IMG/VR virus record: IMGVR_UViG_3300032334_000379
Location: 1 to 33,856 of that record
Length of the DNA: 33,856 bases
From: a virus
Reading direction: 5' to 3' (one strand)
Part shown: in pieces, positions 5,923-11,600 of the stretch
Layout of the letters: every line of letters begins with the position of its first letter
Numbering within the stretch: the stretch's first letter is position 1
Made by a program: the position numbers and the translations under genes
Notes under the pieces: generated by a model
Told to the model about the DNA's origin: nothing
What the model saw: the letters and a program-made list of their open reading frames with translations, nothing else
Database searches by the model: none

Positions 5923-6326
5923 TTTTATGGGACCTGAACGTTTGGTTCAAAGAGAACATCGTAGATGATGAAGTAGTAGTAGAAGATACAATCACTATCA
6001 ATCCTGCGATATATATAGCAAATGATGAGTATGACGTGTATGGTGGTGTTCAAAAAGTCTATACAGGAATCCTTTATAAAACTAATAGTGATGAGACTGC
6101 AAAGATACGAGCATTCCGTAGTGAACAGGAATACGGTAACGATTGGTTTGACTTTGCGGACGAACTGTATGCATTGGATATCAGCAATGGTATCCAGGAA
6201 TTCATTGACTCACTAGGGGACCCTACTACCATCCCTATCCATGACGTAGATGATTTGTATCACATAGATAGTATAGATAAACTTAGTGGGTTGAGAACAC
6301 TCCCTACTAATGGTCAGAGCAGTTAG
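5919..6326 (+). CDS. Hypothetical acidic protein
   Basis: 135 residues, start ATG overlapping the preceding stop by four bases. Rich in Asp, Glu, Tyr and Ile, with no basic patches; it reads as alternating strands and loops. No motif recognised. It is the last gene before the terminator at 6348. Confidence 0.75.
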   Translation: MILWDLNVWFKENIVDDEVVVEDTITINPAIYIANDEYDVYGGVQKVYTGILYKTNSDETAKIRAFRSEQEYGNDWFDFADELYALDISNGIQEFIDSLGDPTTIPIHDVDDLYHIDSIDKLSGLRTLPTNGQSS

Positions 6327-6347
6327 GGGTTTCTGTGTCTGACTAAA

Positions 6348-6395
6348 GGGGAAGCATGAGCGGCATTTTGCTACTTGTGCTTCCCCAACATTTTT
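6348..6395 (+). terminator. Intrinsic terminator overlapping the next promoter
   Basis: GGGGAAGCA (6348-6356) pairs with TGCTTCCCC (6378-6386), nine perfect pairs, with AACATTTTT downstream. The 3' arm contains the -35 hexamer of the following promoter, so termination and initiation signals are interlocked. Confidence 0.72.
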
Positions 6396-6403
6396 GGTAT
6401 AAT
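6375..6403 (+). promoter_or_regulatory. Sigma-A-like promoter within a terminator
   Basis: TTGTGC (6375-6380), a 17-base spacer and TATAAT (6398-6403), with GG just before the -10. It drives the two genes at 6430 and 6614. Confidence 0.65.
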
Positions 6404-6429
6404 GATATGATAAGAGAATAGAGAAAGCA

Positions 6430-6639
6430 ATGAGAAGACAAACAAGAACAAAAGAAGAAAAGTTTGCTGATATAATTAGTAATTGGATAGCAGACTTAAG
6501 ATTTGATTTAGAGTTTGCTGGGCGGTATTTAGCAATGACCTTATCAAATGTAGCATATAGACGATTACTGATTGTCTTAGAAGCAATGAAACACGAAAGA
6601 GAAGAGAATAAGAATGACAGAAACTACATTTCAGAATAA
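6430..6639 (+). CDS. Hypothetical small basic helical protein
   Basis: 69 residues, opening MRRQTRTKEEKFADIISNWI, basic and almost entirely helical. AGAGAAAG precedes the start. Its 3' end overlaps the next gene by 26 bases in another frame. It may bind nucleic acid, but this rests only on charge. Confidence 0.72.
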   Translation: MRRQTRTKEEKFADIISNWIADLRFDLEFAGRYLAMTLSNVAYRRLLIVLEAMKHEREENKNDRNYISE

Positions 6640-6877
6640 ATGTAACATCCTATCAGAACTGTGGATGAACTACCGTAACGACCCTAACTTTGAGGATTTC
6701 ATTTCCTACAGTGACTTAGGGCTTCCTCTAGCATATGCCTTTGCAAATGGTCTAGCAACGCCTACAGGAGCATCAGAGAAGTTTGTAGGGGAAACATTCT
6801 ACCTTCTTCTAAACAGCCTTGAGGTAACCGATACAGGCTTTAATGACCTAGATGAGATATTCGTTGCAGCAGGTTAA
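6614..6877 (+). CDS. Hypothetical 87-residue protein
   Basis: A ribosome site AGAGAAGAG lies inside the preceding gene. The protein (MTETTFQNKCNILSELWMNY, then DLGLPLAYAFANGLATPTGA) has a helical, mostly neutral to acidic composition. The pattern recalls small actinophage proteins with a 'YaDlGlPLAyala' segment, but no function is known to me. It is the last gene on this strand before a strong terminator. Confidence 0.75.
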   Translation: MTETTFQNKCNILSELWMNYRNDPNFEDFISYSDLGLPLAYAFANGLATPTGASEKFVGETFYLLLNSLEVTDTGFNDLDEIFVAAG

Positions 6878-6896
6878 TTAAATAGTATTATTAAAT

Positions 6897-6929
6897 ATAC
6901 TCCTATCTTATGGTAGGGGTATTTTTTTA
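6897..6929 (+). terminator. Strong intrinsic terminator
   Basis: ATACTCCTATC (6897-6907), loop TTAT, GGTAGGGGTAT (6912-6922): eleven pairs including two G-U, followed by a run of T to 6928. It closes the plus-strand left arm. Confidence 0.85.
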
Positions 6930-7012
6930 TACCATCGCAGTGCTGCAAAATAAAACTATTACACATTATTTATAACAAATATGTAACGCAGCAAAATTAA
7001 ACTAAGAATCAT

Positions 7013-7231
7013 ATTACGAACCCTCCAAATTTTTTCCCAGAAGTTTTGTAACTTTTAGGTTACATTTTATTTTGTAACTTTTAGGTTACATTATATAAAT
7101 TAAAATAAATAGATATTACGAAGGGCATATATTTTTCCCAGGGTATTACGAACATGTCCTAATTCCCCTAGTATAAGTATAAACACATAGGCTCTATATA
7201 TGTATTACGAACGTGTATATTTTTTCCCTGA
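7013..7231 (+). repeat. Cluster of four ATTACGAA-N12-15-CCC elements
   Basis: ATTACGAA occurs at 7013-7020, 7115-7122, 7145-7152 and 7204-7211. CCC(C) follows after 15, 14, 12 and 14 bases. The spacers are T-rich before the C-tract, as in the isolated copies upstream of promoters. All copies have the same orientation. Confidence 0.65.
7044..7092 (+). repeat. Perfect 23-base tandem repeat with internal dyad
   Basis: Bases 7044-7066 and 7070-7092 are identical, a period of 26. Each copy contains GTAAC-TTTTAG-GTTAC, an inverted repeat that could be a dimeric protein site. The half AGGTTACATTTT also appears inside the dispersed element at 1900-1927. Confidence 0.8.
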
Positions 7232-7495
7232 TTTTATATATGTTTTATATATATTTGTTTTGTTTTATATATTTTTTATAACAAAATCGTTAAAATACTT
7301 GACAAATTGCACAAAATATGCTATGTGAATTTGGTAGCATAGGATATGTGAAAATGGTATGATAGTGGGCTATGGGGATAAATGATTACGAGGCTTATTA
7401 TACATTTGCACCATTACACATATCTTTTATCTCCACTTTGCTCCACTATGATATCTAAGATATACAGTAAGATGTTTTACACATATTTCTATGTA

Positions 7496-7538
7496 TTTAC
7501 ATGTAAAATTCAAGGGTATTTATGTAAACTTTTACATA
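7496..7538. repeat. Two palindromes built on ATGTAAA
   Basis: TTTACATGTAAA (7496-7507) is a perfect 12-base palindrome. TATGTAAA-CT-TTTACATA (7521-7538) is a perfect eight-base inverted repeat around CT. Both lie just beyond the 3' end of the minus-strand gene at 7546, so they could be operators or part of the origin. No T-tract suggests a terminator. Confidence 0.6.
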
Positions 7539-7545
7539 TTTTTGT

Positions 7546-7752
7546 CTATGCTTTTGGATATTTTCTTTTGAATGCATCTGACTTGACATCAGGGACATTT
7601 CGTTTGTCTGTGATAGCAAATCCACCTAGAGTTTTCTTTGTTTCATAGGTAAAACCAAAGCCCCATAGCCACAACTTGATTCTGATAGGGCTATATCGTC
7701 TTGTGCCATTAGTTAGTTTGTTATATTTGAATGTGTGGACATATCTGCTCAT
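7546..7752 (-). CDS. Small basic hypothetical protein
   Basis: 68 residues, opening MSRYVHTFKYNKLTNGTRRY, strongly basic with aromatic residues and likely beta strands; the C-terminus is KRKYPKA. An AGAAAG ribosome site lies upstream. A -10-like TATAAG follows the ATTACGAA element at 7790-7817 in the direction of transcription. A reading frame on the other strand through this segment is less protein-like. It could be a small DNA-binding protein; no family recognised. Confidence 0.6.
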   Translation of the reverse strand: MSRYVHTFKYNKLTNGTRRYSPIRIKLWLWGFGFTYETKKTLGGFAITDKRNVPDVKSDAFKRKYPKA

Positions 7753-7789
7753 GTGTTATTCTTTCTACTAGGTTTAACTTATACTAGGT

Positions 7790-7817
7790 ATTACGAAGGT
7801 TTCTTTTATTCCCCGAA
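7790..7817 (+). repeat. ATTACGAA-N13-CCCCGAA element, isolated copy
   Basis: ATTACGAA (7790-7797), thirteen bases, CCCCGAA (7811-7817), a perfect match to the consensus ends. Unlike the left-arm copies, the gene it precedes (7546-7752) is on the opposite strand, so orientation relative to transcription is not fixed. The surrounding stretch 7753-7872 contains no gene. Confidence 0.65.
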
Positions 7818-7872
7818 GTTTTAATGCGACCAAGCACAGCATACTATATACTGCACTTAGCCACATATTTTG

Positions 7873-8118
7873 TTATTTAGTCTTTCTCTTAGAGATAGCA
7901 ATACCTAAATCAAAAAGACCTAGAGTAATAGCAACTAGCAAAAGTGGCAAACTATAAGCAGCAACAAACATCATAACCCTCGCAGCATCACTAACTGCTG
8001 CGTGAGAGTTGACATTGAAACCTACTAAAACATAGACTGTGCTAATTGCTACTAGTGGAATTAGTCCTAAAACAATTCCAGTCTTGCGTATTACTTTTTG
8101 TAACTTATCTGTATTCAT
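7873..8118 (-). CDS. Two-transmembrane small membrane protein
   Basis: 81 residues with hydrophobic segments at about 13-34 (IVLGLIPLVAISTVYVLVGF) and 50-72 (MFVAAYSLPLLLVAITLGLF), separated by a short polar loop and ending in basic KRKTK. A GGAG ribosome site precedes it. The topology suits a phage inner-membrane protein such as an exclusion factor or holin-like protein. It is far from the lysin gene, so no lysis role is claimed. Confidence 0.78.
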   Translation of the reverse strand: MNTDKLQKVIRKTGIVLGLIPLVAISTVYVLVGFNVNSHAAVSDAARVMMFVAAYSLPLLLVAITLGLFDLGIAISKRKTK

Positions 8119-8153
8119 TTGTTTCTCCTATTTTTATTTGATTCCAAGGCTTT

Positions 8154-8363
8154 TTATTGCCCCGAATTTTTTACGATTTCAATGATATCCAACATAAACA
8201 GATATCTTGTGCGTGATGCTTCATCATCTAAAGAAACATCCTTCTCTAACTCCAAACCTTTGTTATAAAGAATGTTTAGGATACGTTCTCTCTCTGACCG
8301 AATACCTTTCTCATAGTCAGGTAACTCATGCAGTTCTGCATCTATCTCTGCTAATCTTCCCAT
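8154..8363 (-). CDS. Hypothetical 69-residue helical protein
   Basis: Opens MGRLAEIDAELHELPDYEKG; charged helices with likely coiled-coil character (ERERILNILYNKGLELEKD). Overlaps the end of the upstream gene by 13 bases. No function recognised. Confidence 0.75.
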   Translation of the reverse strand: MGRLAEIDAELHELPDYEKGIRSERERILNILYNKGLELEKDVSLDDEASRTRYLFMLDIIEIVKNSGQ

Positions 8364-8590
8364 CCCACTAACTCCTTATCTTCTTCGTGGTTCTTTACGA
8401 TAGGCAAAATATCTTTCACTTCTATCGGTGTTTCCTGTAGCCAGTCAATCTTCTCAATATGACTAGACAACAAATCTATAATCTGATTCTTCTGCTCAAC
8501 CATACCTGCTTCATAGCCATGCTCCCAGCCTTTATCATATCCATGCTGAACTAGATTAACTCGCCATCTGAAAATTTTTGGTAATTTCAT
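8351..8590 (-). CDS. GYxxGW-motif protein
   Basis: Start chosen at 8590 because AAGGAGGACC sits directly before that ATG; upstream ATGs lack a ribosome site. 79 residues. HGYDKGWEHGYEAGMVEQKN repeats the Gly-aromatic pattern every four residues, then a helix (QIIDLLSSHIEKI). It is related in pattern to 5749-5922 and 15104-15355. It lies downstream of, and overlaps, the DNA glycosylase gene. Confidence 0.78.
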   Translation of the reverse strand: MKLPKIFRWRVNLVQHGYDKGWEHGYEAGMVEQKNQIIDLLSSHIEKIDWLQETPIEVKDILPIVKNHEEDKELVGWED

Positions 8591-9086
8591 GGTCCTCCTT
8601 AAATAGTGGGTCATGTGCAACCCAGTAATACTTACAAGGTTCTTTACGCTCAGGGCAACAAGGGTTGCTATCTTCTAGCGAACTAAAGAACTCAAAGTAA
8701 TAGATAGGGTCTTTAGTATATAGATTAGCCTTATGGCTAGTAGTAAGTCTACTTAATGCAAATGGATTCTTATACCACCGAGGAATTGAATACCCCCAGT
8801 TATCCCCAGCAACAGCCTTAAGATTAGTAAGATTCTCCATGTTTTTATCAGTCTTAATGCCACGTTTATCTGCTTCTTTAACCATAGCCATAGTATATAG
8901 CCATAGTTGACCTTCGTGGTTACGCCACATCTTAACAGCAGGATGATTACGCCAAGCAGCATGTGGGTCATCACTAGACAACACCTTAAGAATCTGGTAA
9001 GACTCTAATATCTGTTTATTTAATCTCTTATTGTCTAGGGCTTGTGCAGACTTATCGAACTGCTTAAATGGTAAAAAGGTTTGCAT
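8556..9086 (-). CDS. Pyrimidine-dimer DNA glycosylase (endonuclease V-type)
   Basis: 176 residues. The N-terminus matches the Pyr_excise family (PF03013): MQTFLPFKQFDKSAQALDNK, then RLNKQILESYQIL and AAWRNHPAVKMW (about 43-54), with Y-x-MAM-VKEADKRG further on. Family members excise UV-induced pyrimidine dimers and nick the abasic site, in the cytoplasm. The C-terminal third has two Cys pairs (NPCCPERKEPC) not essential to the family. It is the first gene of a minus-strand unit with a strong promoter at 9120-9148, so it is probably made early. Confidence 0.82.
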   Translation of the reverse strand: MQTFLPFKQFDKSAQALDNKRLNKQILESYQILKVLSSDDPHAAWRNHPAVKMWRNHEGQLWLYTMAMVKEADKRGIKTDKNMENLTNLKAVAGDNWGYSIPRWYKNPFALSRLTTSHKANLYTKDPIYYFEFFSSLEDSNPCCPERKEPCKYYWVAHDPLFKEDHEITKNFQMAS

Positions 9087-9119
9087 ACGTTCCTATCGTT
9101 TAATGGACCTTATACATCA

Positions 9120-9148
9120 ATTGTACAGGATAATCGCTTGTTTGTCAA
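9120..9148 (-). promoter_or_regulatory. Sigma-A-like promoter for the glycosylase unit
   Basis: On the minus strand: TTGACA (9148-9143), a 17-base spacer and TACAAT (9125-9120). The -35 is embedded in GCTTG-TTTGT-CAAGC (9136-9150), a five-base inverted repeat that might be an operator. It fires divergently from the promoter at 9184. Confidence 0.75.
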
Positions 9149-9183
9149 GCGTAAAGACCTCATATTTCCGCCCGATTTACATA

Positions 9184-9212
9184 TTTACAAACCGAACTTT
9201 TAGTGGTATAAT
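9184..9212 (+). promoter_or_regulatory. Promoter giving a leaderless mRNA
   Basis: TTTACA (9184-9189), a 17-base spacer and TATAAT (9207-9212), with GG just upstream of the -10. ATG 9219 follows six bases after TATAAT. Confidence 0.75.
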
Positions 9213-9218
9213 GTTCTT

Positions 9219-9410
9219 ATGCCTAATAAAACACGCTTTGTAATTGACCCTGACCGCACCTATGTGGTTAAGTTAGACGATGGCGATGAGGTAGAGGTTA
9301 CTGGTCTTGACATTATCCAGATGGGATATCAAGTTAGAAAGACTCAGATGATTATTAAAACTTTTAGAGATTTAGAAGAAAACGAAGAAAACGAATGGAG
9401 TTGGTGGTAA
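9219..9410 (+). CDS. Hypothetical 63-residue protein, leaderless
   Basis: Opens MPNKTRFVIDPDRTYVVKLD; two or three beta strands followed by a helix (QMGYQVRKTQMIIKTFRDLE) and a tail of Glu, Asn and Trp. The promoter geometry fixes the start. Its stop overlaps the next ATG (TAATG). No family recognised. Confidence 0.75.
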   Translation: MPNKTRFVIDPDRTYVVKLDDGDEVEVTGLDIIQMGYQVRKTQMIIKTFRDLEENEENEWSWW

Positions 9411-9622
9411 TGGCTAGACAAAGATTAACATTTATTATTACATGGGGAATGCTATTTCTTAGTTCCCAGATATTGTTACTTATTTTATTTAGTGCAATAG
9501 GCTATGACCCAACTGCTGTTGCTATCAGCGAAACTGTTGCTGGAATATTTACTGCAATGATGACAGCCATGATGATGGTTAGAGAGGATATTGATGGCAA
9601 AGAAATCTTCCGAAAGGAATAG
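9410..9622 (+). CDS. Two-transmembrane small membrane protein
   Basis: 70 residues from ATG 9410, coupled to the upstream stop. Hydrophobic segments run at about 7-29 (FIITWGMLFLSSQILLLILF) and 37-58 (a Met-rich segment). A short charged tail lies on the cytoplasmic side. It could be holin-like, but similar proteins occur throughout actinophage genomes without known function. Confidence 0.72.
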   Translation: MARQRLTFIITWGMLFLSSQILLLILFSAIGYDPTAVAISETVAGIFTAMMTAMMMVREDIDGKEIFRKE

Positions 9623-9704
9623 CAACAGACCAAATGGTAAGGCTTCCAAGAAGCACCCACTAAAGTTTGACCCAATCAAACGTAAGTTAGTTAAGATTAA
9701 TTAA
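9594..9704 (+). CDS. Very small basic protein (36 residues)
   Basis: Starts inside the preceding gene (ATG 9594) and reads MAKKSSERNSNRPNGKASKK, then HPLKFDPIKRKLVKIN. The composition is dominated by Lys, Arg, Ser and Asn. Its stop overlaps the ATG of the next gene (TAATG), supporting a real coupled gene. It could be a nucleic-acid-binding peptide. Confidence 0.55.
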   Translation: MAKKSSERNSNRPNGKASKKHPLKFDPIKRKLVKIN

Positions 9705-9862
9705 TGTCTATTCGTATCTGTGGCTTTTGCATGACAGGACATCACTGGAACTGTAAAAAGACTATTACTTATTATGAGAAAACTTGGGTGTGTGAGTGTC
9801 CCCATCCAGACGATACTCTTCCTGACAAGGAATACAAAAATGAGTTGGAGCAAGAGGTCTAG
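9704..9862 (+). CDS. Small zinc-binding protein (52 residues)
   Basis: C6-x2-C9, H13/H14, C17, then C30-x-C32-x-H34 (motif CECPH) give enough ligands for one or two zincs. Start ATG 9704 overlaps the upstream stop. The last 98 bases overlap, on the opposite strand, the zinc protein gene 9765-9971. Unknown function. Confidence 0.65.
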   Translation: MSIRICGFCMTGHHWNCKKTITYYEKTWVCECPHPDDTLPDKEYKNELEQEV

Positions 9863-9971
9863 GTAATCCACCTAAAACAATCTTATCTTCTTTAGCAGTC
9901 ATTATCTGCTCGTAGGTTGGAAATCCGTAAACAACTGGAACTAAAAGTTCCTGGCACAATGAACAATTCAT
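9765..9971 (-). CDS. Zinc-ribbon protein with LVPVVYGFP motif
   Basis: 68 residues. C3-x2-C6 and C46-x2-C49 form a classic zinc ribbon around ELLVPVVYGFPTYEQ and IVLGGLPRP. The combination C-x2-C...P-[IV]-V-Y-G-x-P...GG...C-x2-C is a recurring actinobacterial and actinophage small-protein type of unknown role. A TATACT hexamer lies six bases upstream of the ATG, suggesting a leaderless mRNA, with only 53 bases to the divergent start at 10025. Confidence 0.7.
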   Translation of the reverse strand: MNCSLCQELLVPVVYGFPTYEQIMTAKEDKIVLGGLPRPLAPTHFCIPCQEEYRLDGDTHTPKFSHNK

Positions 9972-9989
9972 AATATAAGTATAACATCC

Positions 9990-10018
9990 TTTACTTTTAT
10001 TTGGTTATAGGGTATAAT
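9990..10018 (+). promoter_or_regulatory. Promoter giving a leaderless mRNA for the sugar cluster
   Basis: TTTACT (9990-9995), a 17-base spacer, GG then TATAAT (10013-10018). ATG 10025 follows after six bases. It likely transcribes the coupled genes 10025-12604. Confidence 0.75.
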
Positions 10019-10024
10019 AGATAT

Positions 10025-10411
10025 ATGATTATTACTGACATTGACGATACCGTCCTAGAACACATGAGTTCTACCCCCATTAAAAAAACCATTGACTACA
10101 TCAACTCACTAAATACTAAGGTAGTTGTGATTAGTGGAAGAAGCCGAAGCATGAGAGCAGAGACAGAGAAGGCTCTCAGGGATGCTGGACTAAAGTATAG
10201 TAGTCTTCTTCTTAATCCATATAACTATAAATTTACTAACAAGTGGAAGGCTGAGTGTGCCGAAAAACTTTCTGATGCTACCCTTGCCATTGACGATAAC
10301 ACAGGAGCCAGGAACGTTTACGAGAAGGCTGGTATCAAGGCTATCCATCCCAAAGATGTGCCAGACATGGATAAGTTCTGGTCATTGTTTGAAATAGAAA
10401 GCGGATACTAA
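10025..10411 (+). CDS. HAD-superfamily phosphatase/hydrolase
   Basis: 128 residues from ATG 10025 (the longer frame starts upstream of the -10 box). Motif I is D5-I-D7-D8-T9 (TDIDDTVLEH), motif II is the Ser of VVVISGRSR (about 37-45), and motif IV is the DD of LAIDDN (about 90-95). It matches small phage HAD enzymes related to polynucleotide 3'-phosphatases, without the kinase domain. The substrate is unknown. Being first in a cluster of sugar genes, it might act on a sugar phosphate instead. Coupled to the next gene by a TAATG overlap. Confidence 0.8.
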   Translation: MIITDIDDTVLEHMSSTPIKKTIDYINSLNTKVVVISGRSRSMRAETEKALRDAGLKYSSLLLNPYNYKFTNKWKAECAEKLSDATLAIDDNTGARNVYEKAGIKAIHPKDVPDMDKFWSLFEIESGY

Positions 10412-11103
10412 TGGAAAATAAAATAGCAATTGTTCTACCAGTTAGAAACTTTGGAACAGAAAGATACGAAAGACTGCCAAGATGTCTAGACTCTTTCTTT
10501 GATATGACAGAAGACCTGGCTGATGTCTTTGTACTACACGATGATGATGAATGTGACATTTATGACCCTATTCTTGCAAAATACCCTTCAGTAAATAATC
10601 TATGTATTAAGTCTGGTCTAAACCTAATGGAAAAGATAAATGTTCCAGCAATTGATATTGCAAACAAATATAGATATGTTGGTTTTATTGGTGATGACAT
10701 TCTATTTAAAACAAAATGGGAATCTGAATTTATTTCTTTTTTGTCAAGTAGAAAGTTTGCCTTGGCATTTGCAAACGAAAATTCTGAATACGCTGGTGCT
10801 CTAGCAGCCCATCCATTTATCACTAGTAATATGATTAAGGCTGTTGGATTCTTTGGATGCCCTGCAGTAACTCACCAATACTTTGACAACTACTGGCATG
10901 AAATGGCTTTGACAGTTGGTGAAGTTAAATACTTTGAAAACATAATTATGGAGCATAGACACCCAATGATGTTTAAAGATATAAAGGATAAACTTTACGA
11001 CAAGATTGAAAGTCAGTTCGAAGTTAACAGACACAACTACGCAGTCTATAAGCAAGTAGAAATGCTTAATGATGTTAAGAAAATCTTGAGGTATCAGGAA
11101 TGA
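10411..11103 (+). CDS. Glycosyltransferase-like protein (GT-A fold)
   Basis: 230 residues. It starts with KIAIVLPVRNFG, a typical GT-A first strand, followed by RCLDSFFDM, and has a DDDECD cluster near 50 and FIGDDILF (about 90-97) as a possible DxD-type metal site. The C-terminus is helical. I place it in the GT2-like superfamily but cannot give donor or acceptor. The ATG overlaps the HAD stop and the end overlaps the methyltransferase start by four bases. Confidence 0.7.
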   Translation: MENKIAIVLPVRNFGTERYERLPRCLDSFFDMTEDLADVFVLHDDDECDIYDPILAKYPSVNNLCIKSGLNLMEKINVPAIDIANKYRYVGFIGDDILFKTKWESEFISFLSSRKFALAFANENSEYAGALAAHPFITSNMIKAVGFFGCPAVTHQYFDNYWHEMALTVGEVKYFENIIMEHRHPMMFKDIKDKLYDKIESQFEVNRHNYAVYKQVEMLNDVKKILRYQE

Positions 11104-11600
11104 AGACCCTAGACCTAGGTTGTGGAGTTTTTCCTAGAAACCCTTTTAACGCTGAAGAAGTTTATGGCATAGACATAGCAGACCTAGAAGAAACAGAATA
11201 CTTTAAATCTGTTGATTTAAATATTAATCCAATCCCTTTTCCAGATAACTATTTTGATTATGTAACAGCAGTTGATTTTCTAGAACATGTTCCTAGGATA
11301 ATTTATATAGATGGAAAAATAAGAAATTCTTTTATAGAAGTTATGAATGAAATCTGGAGAGTCTTAAAACCAGGGGGAACATTCCTAGCCTTTACCCCAC
11401 ACTCAGAACACCCTGACGCTGCTTGGGGAGACCCAACACATGTTAATATTATTACAAAAGGAACTGTTGCATATTTTACAACCAATGCAGAACCTTTGGG
11501 AAGACTTTACGGATTCAATGGTGACTTTGAATTGGTAAAACAATATGAACATCCTACAATCAAATATTGGTTAGTTTGGGAATTGAGGGCTACTAAATGA
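11100..11600 (+). CDS. SAM-dependent methyltransferase (class I)
   Basis: 166 residues. Motif I is TLDLGCGVFPRNPF (D5-L-G-C-G9), followed by YGIDIAD (motif II acidic residue) and FDYVTAVDFLEHVPR (about 57-71), with LKPGG (about 97-101). This is the Methyltransf_11/25 type that acts on small molecules or sugars. It lies between a glycosyltransferase and an epimerase, so a methylated sugar is a plausible product. Overlaps both neighbours by four bases. Confidence 0.85.
   Translation: MKTLDLGCGVFPRNPFNAEEVYGIDIADLEETEYFKSVDLNINPIPFPDNYFDYVTAVDFLEHVPRIIYIDGKIRNSFIEVMNEIWRVLKPGGTFLAFTPHSEHPDAAWGDPTHVNIITKGTVAYFTTNAEPLGRLYGFNGDFELVKQYEHPTIKYWLVWELRATK

Larger units (their letters stand above)
6930..7540. 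other. A+T-rich repeat-dense non-coding region, candidate replication origin
   Basis: No convincing gene is present over about 600 bases. The region holds four ATTACGAA copies (7013, 7115, 7145, 7204), each followed by a C-tract, and a perfect tandem 23-base repeat with an internal dyad (7044-7092). It also has a long A/T tract with TATAT runs (about 7231-7280), a TTGACA hexamer (7299-7304), and two palindromes built on ATGTAAA (7496-7538). It lies where the transcription pattern switches. Iterons plus an easily melted tract are typical of phage origins; this assignment is inference. Confidence 0.5.

Noticed and set aside
7372-7458. 28-codon frame MGINDYEAYY... downstream of the TTGACA at 7299
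   Set aside because: Too short, no ribosome site, and no good -10 hexamer at the right distance from the TTGACA.
7382-7648. Plus-strand open frame of 88 codons in the A+T-rich region
   Set aside because: Composition is unlike a folded protein, there is no ribosome site, and the end is antisense to the more convincing minus-strand gene 7546-7752.
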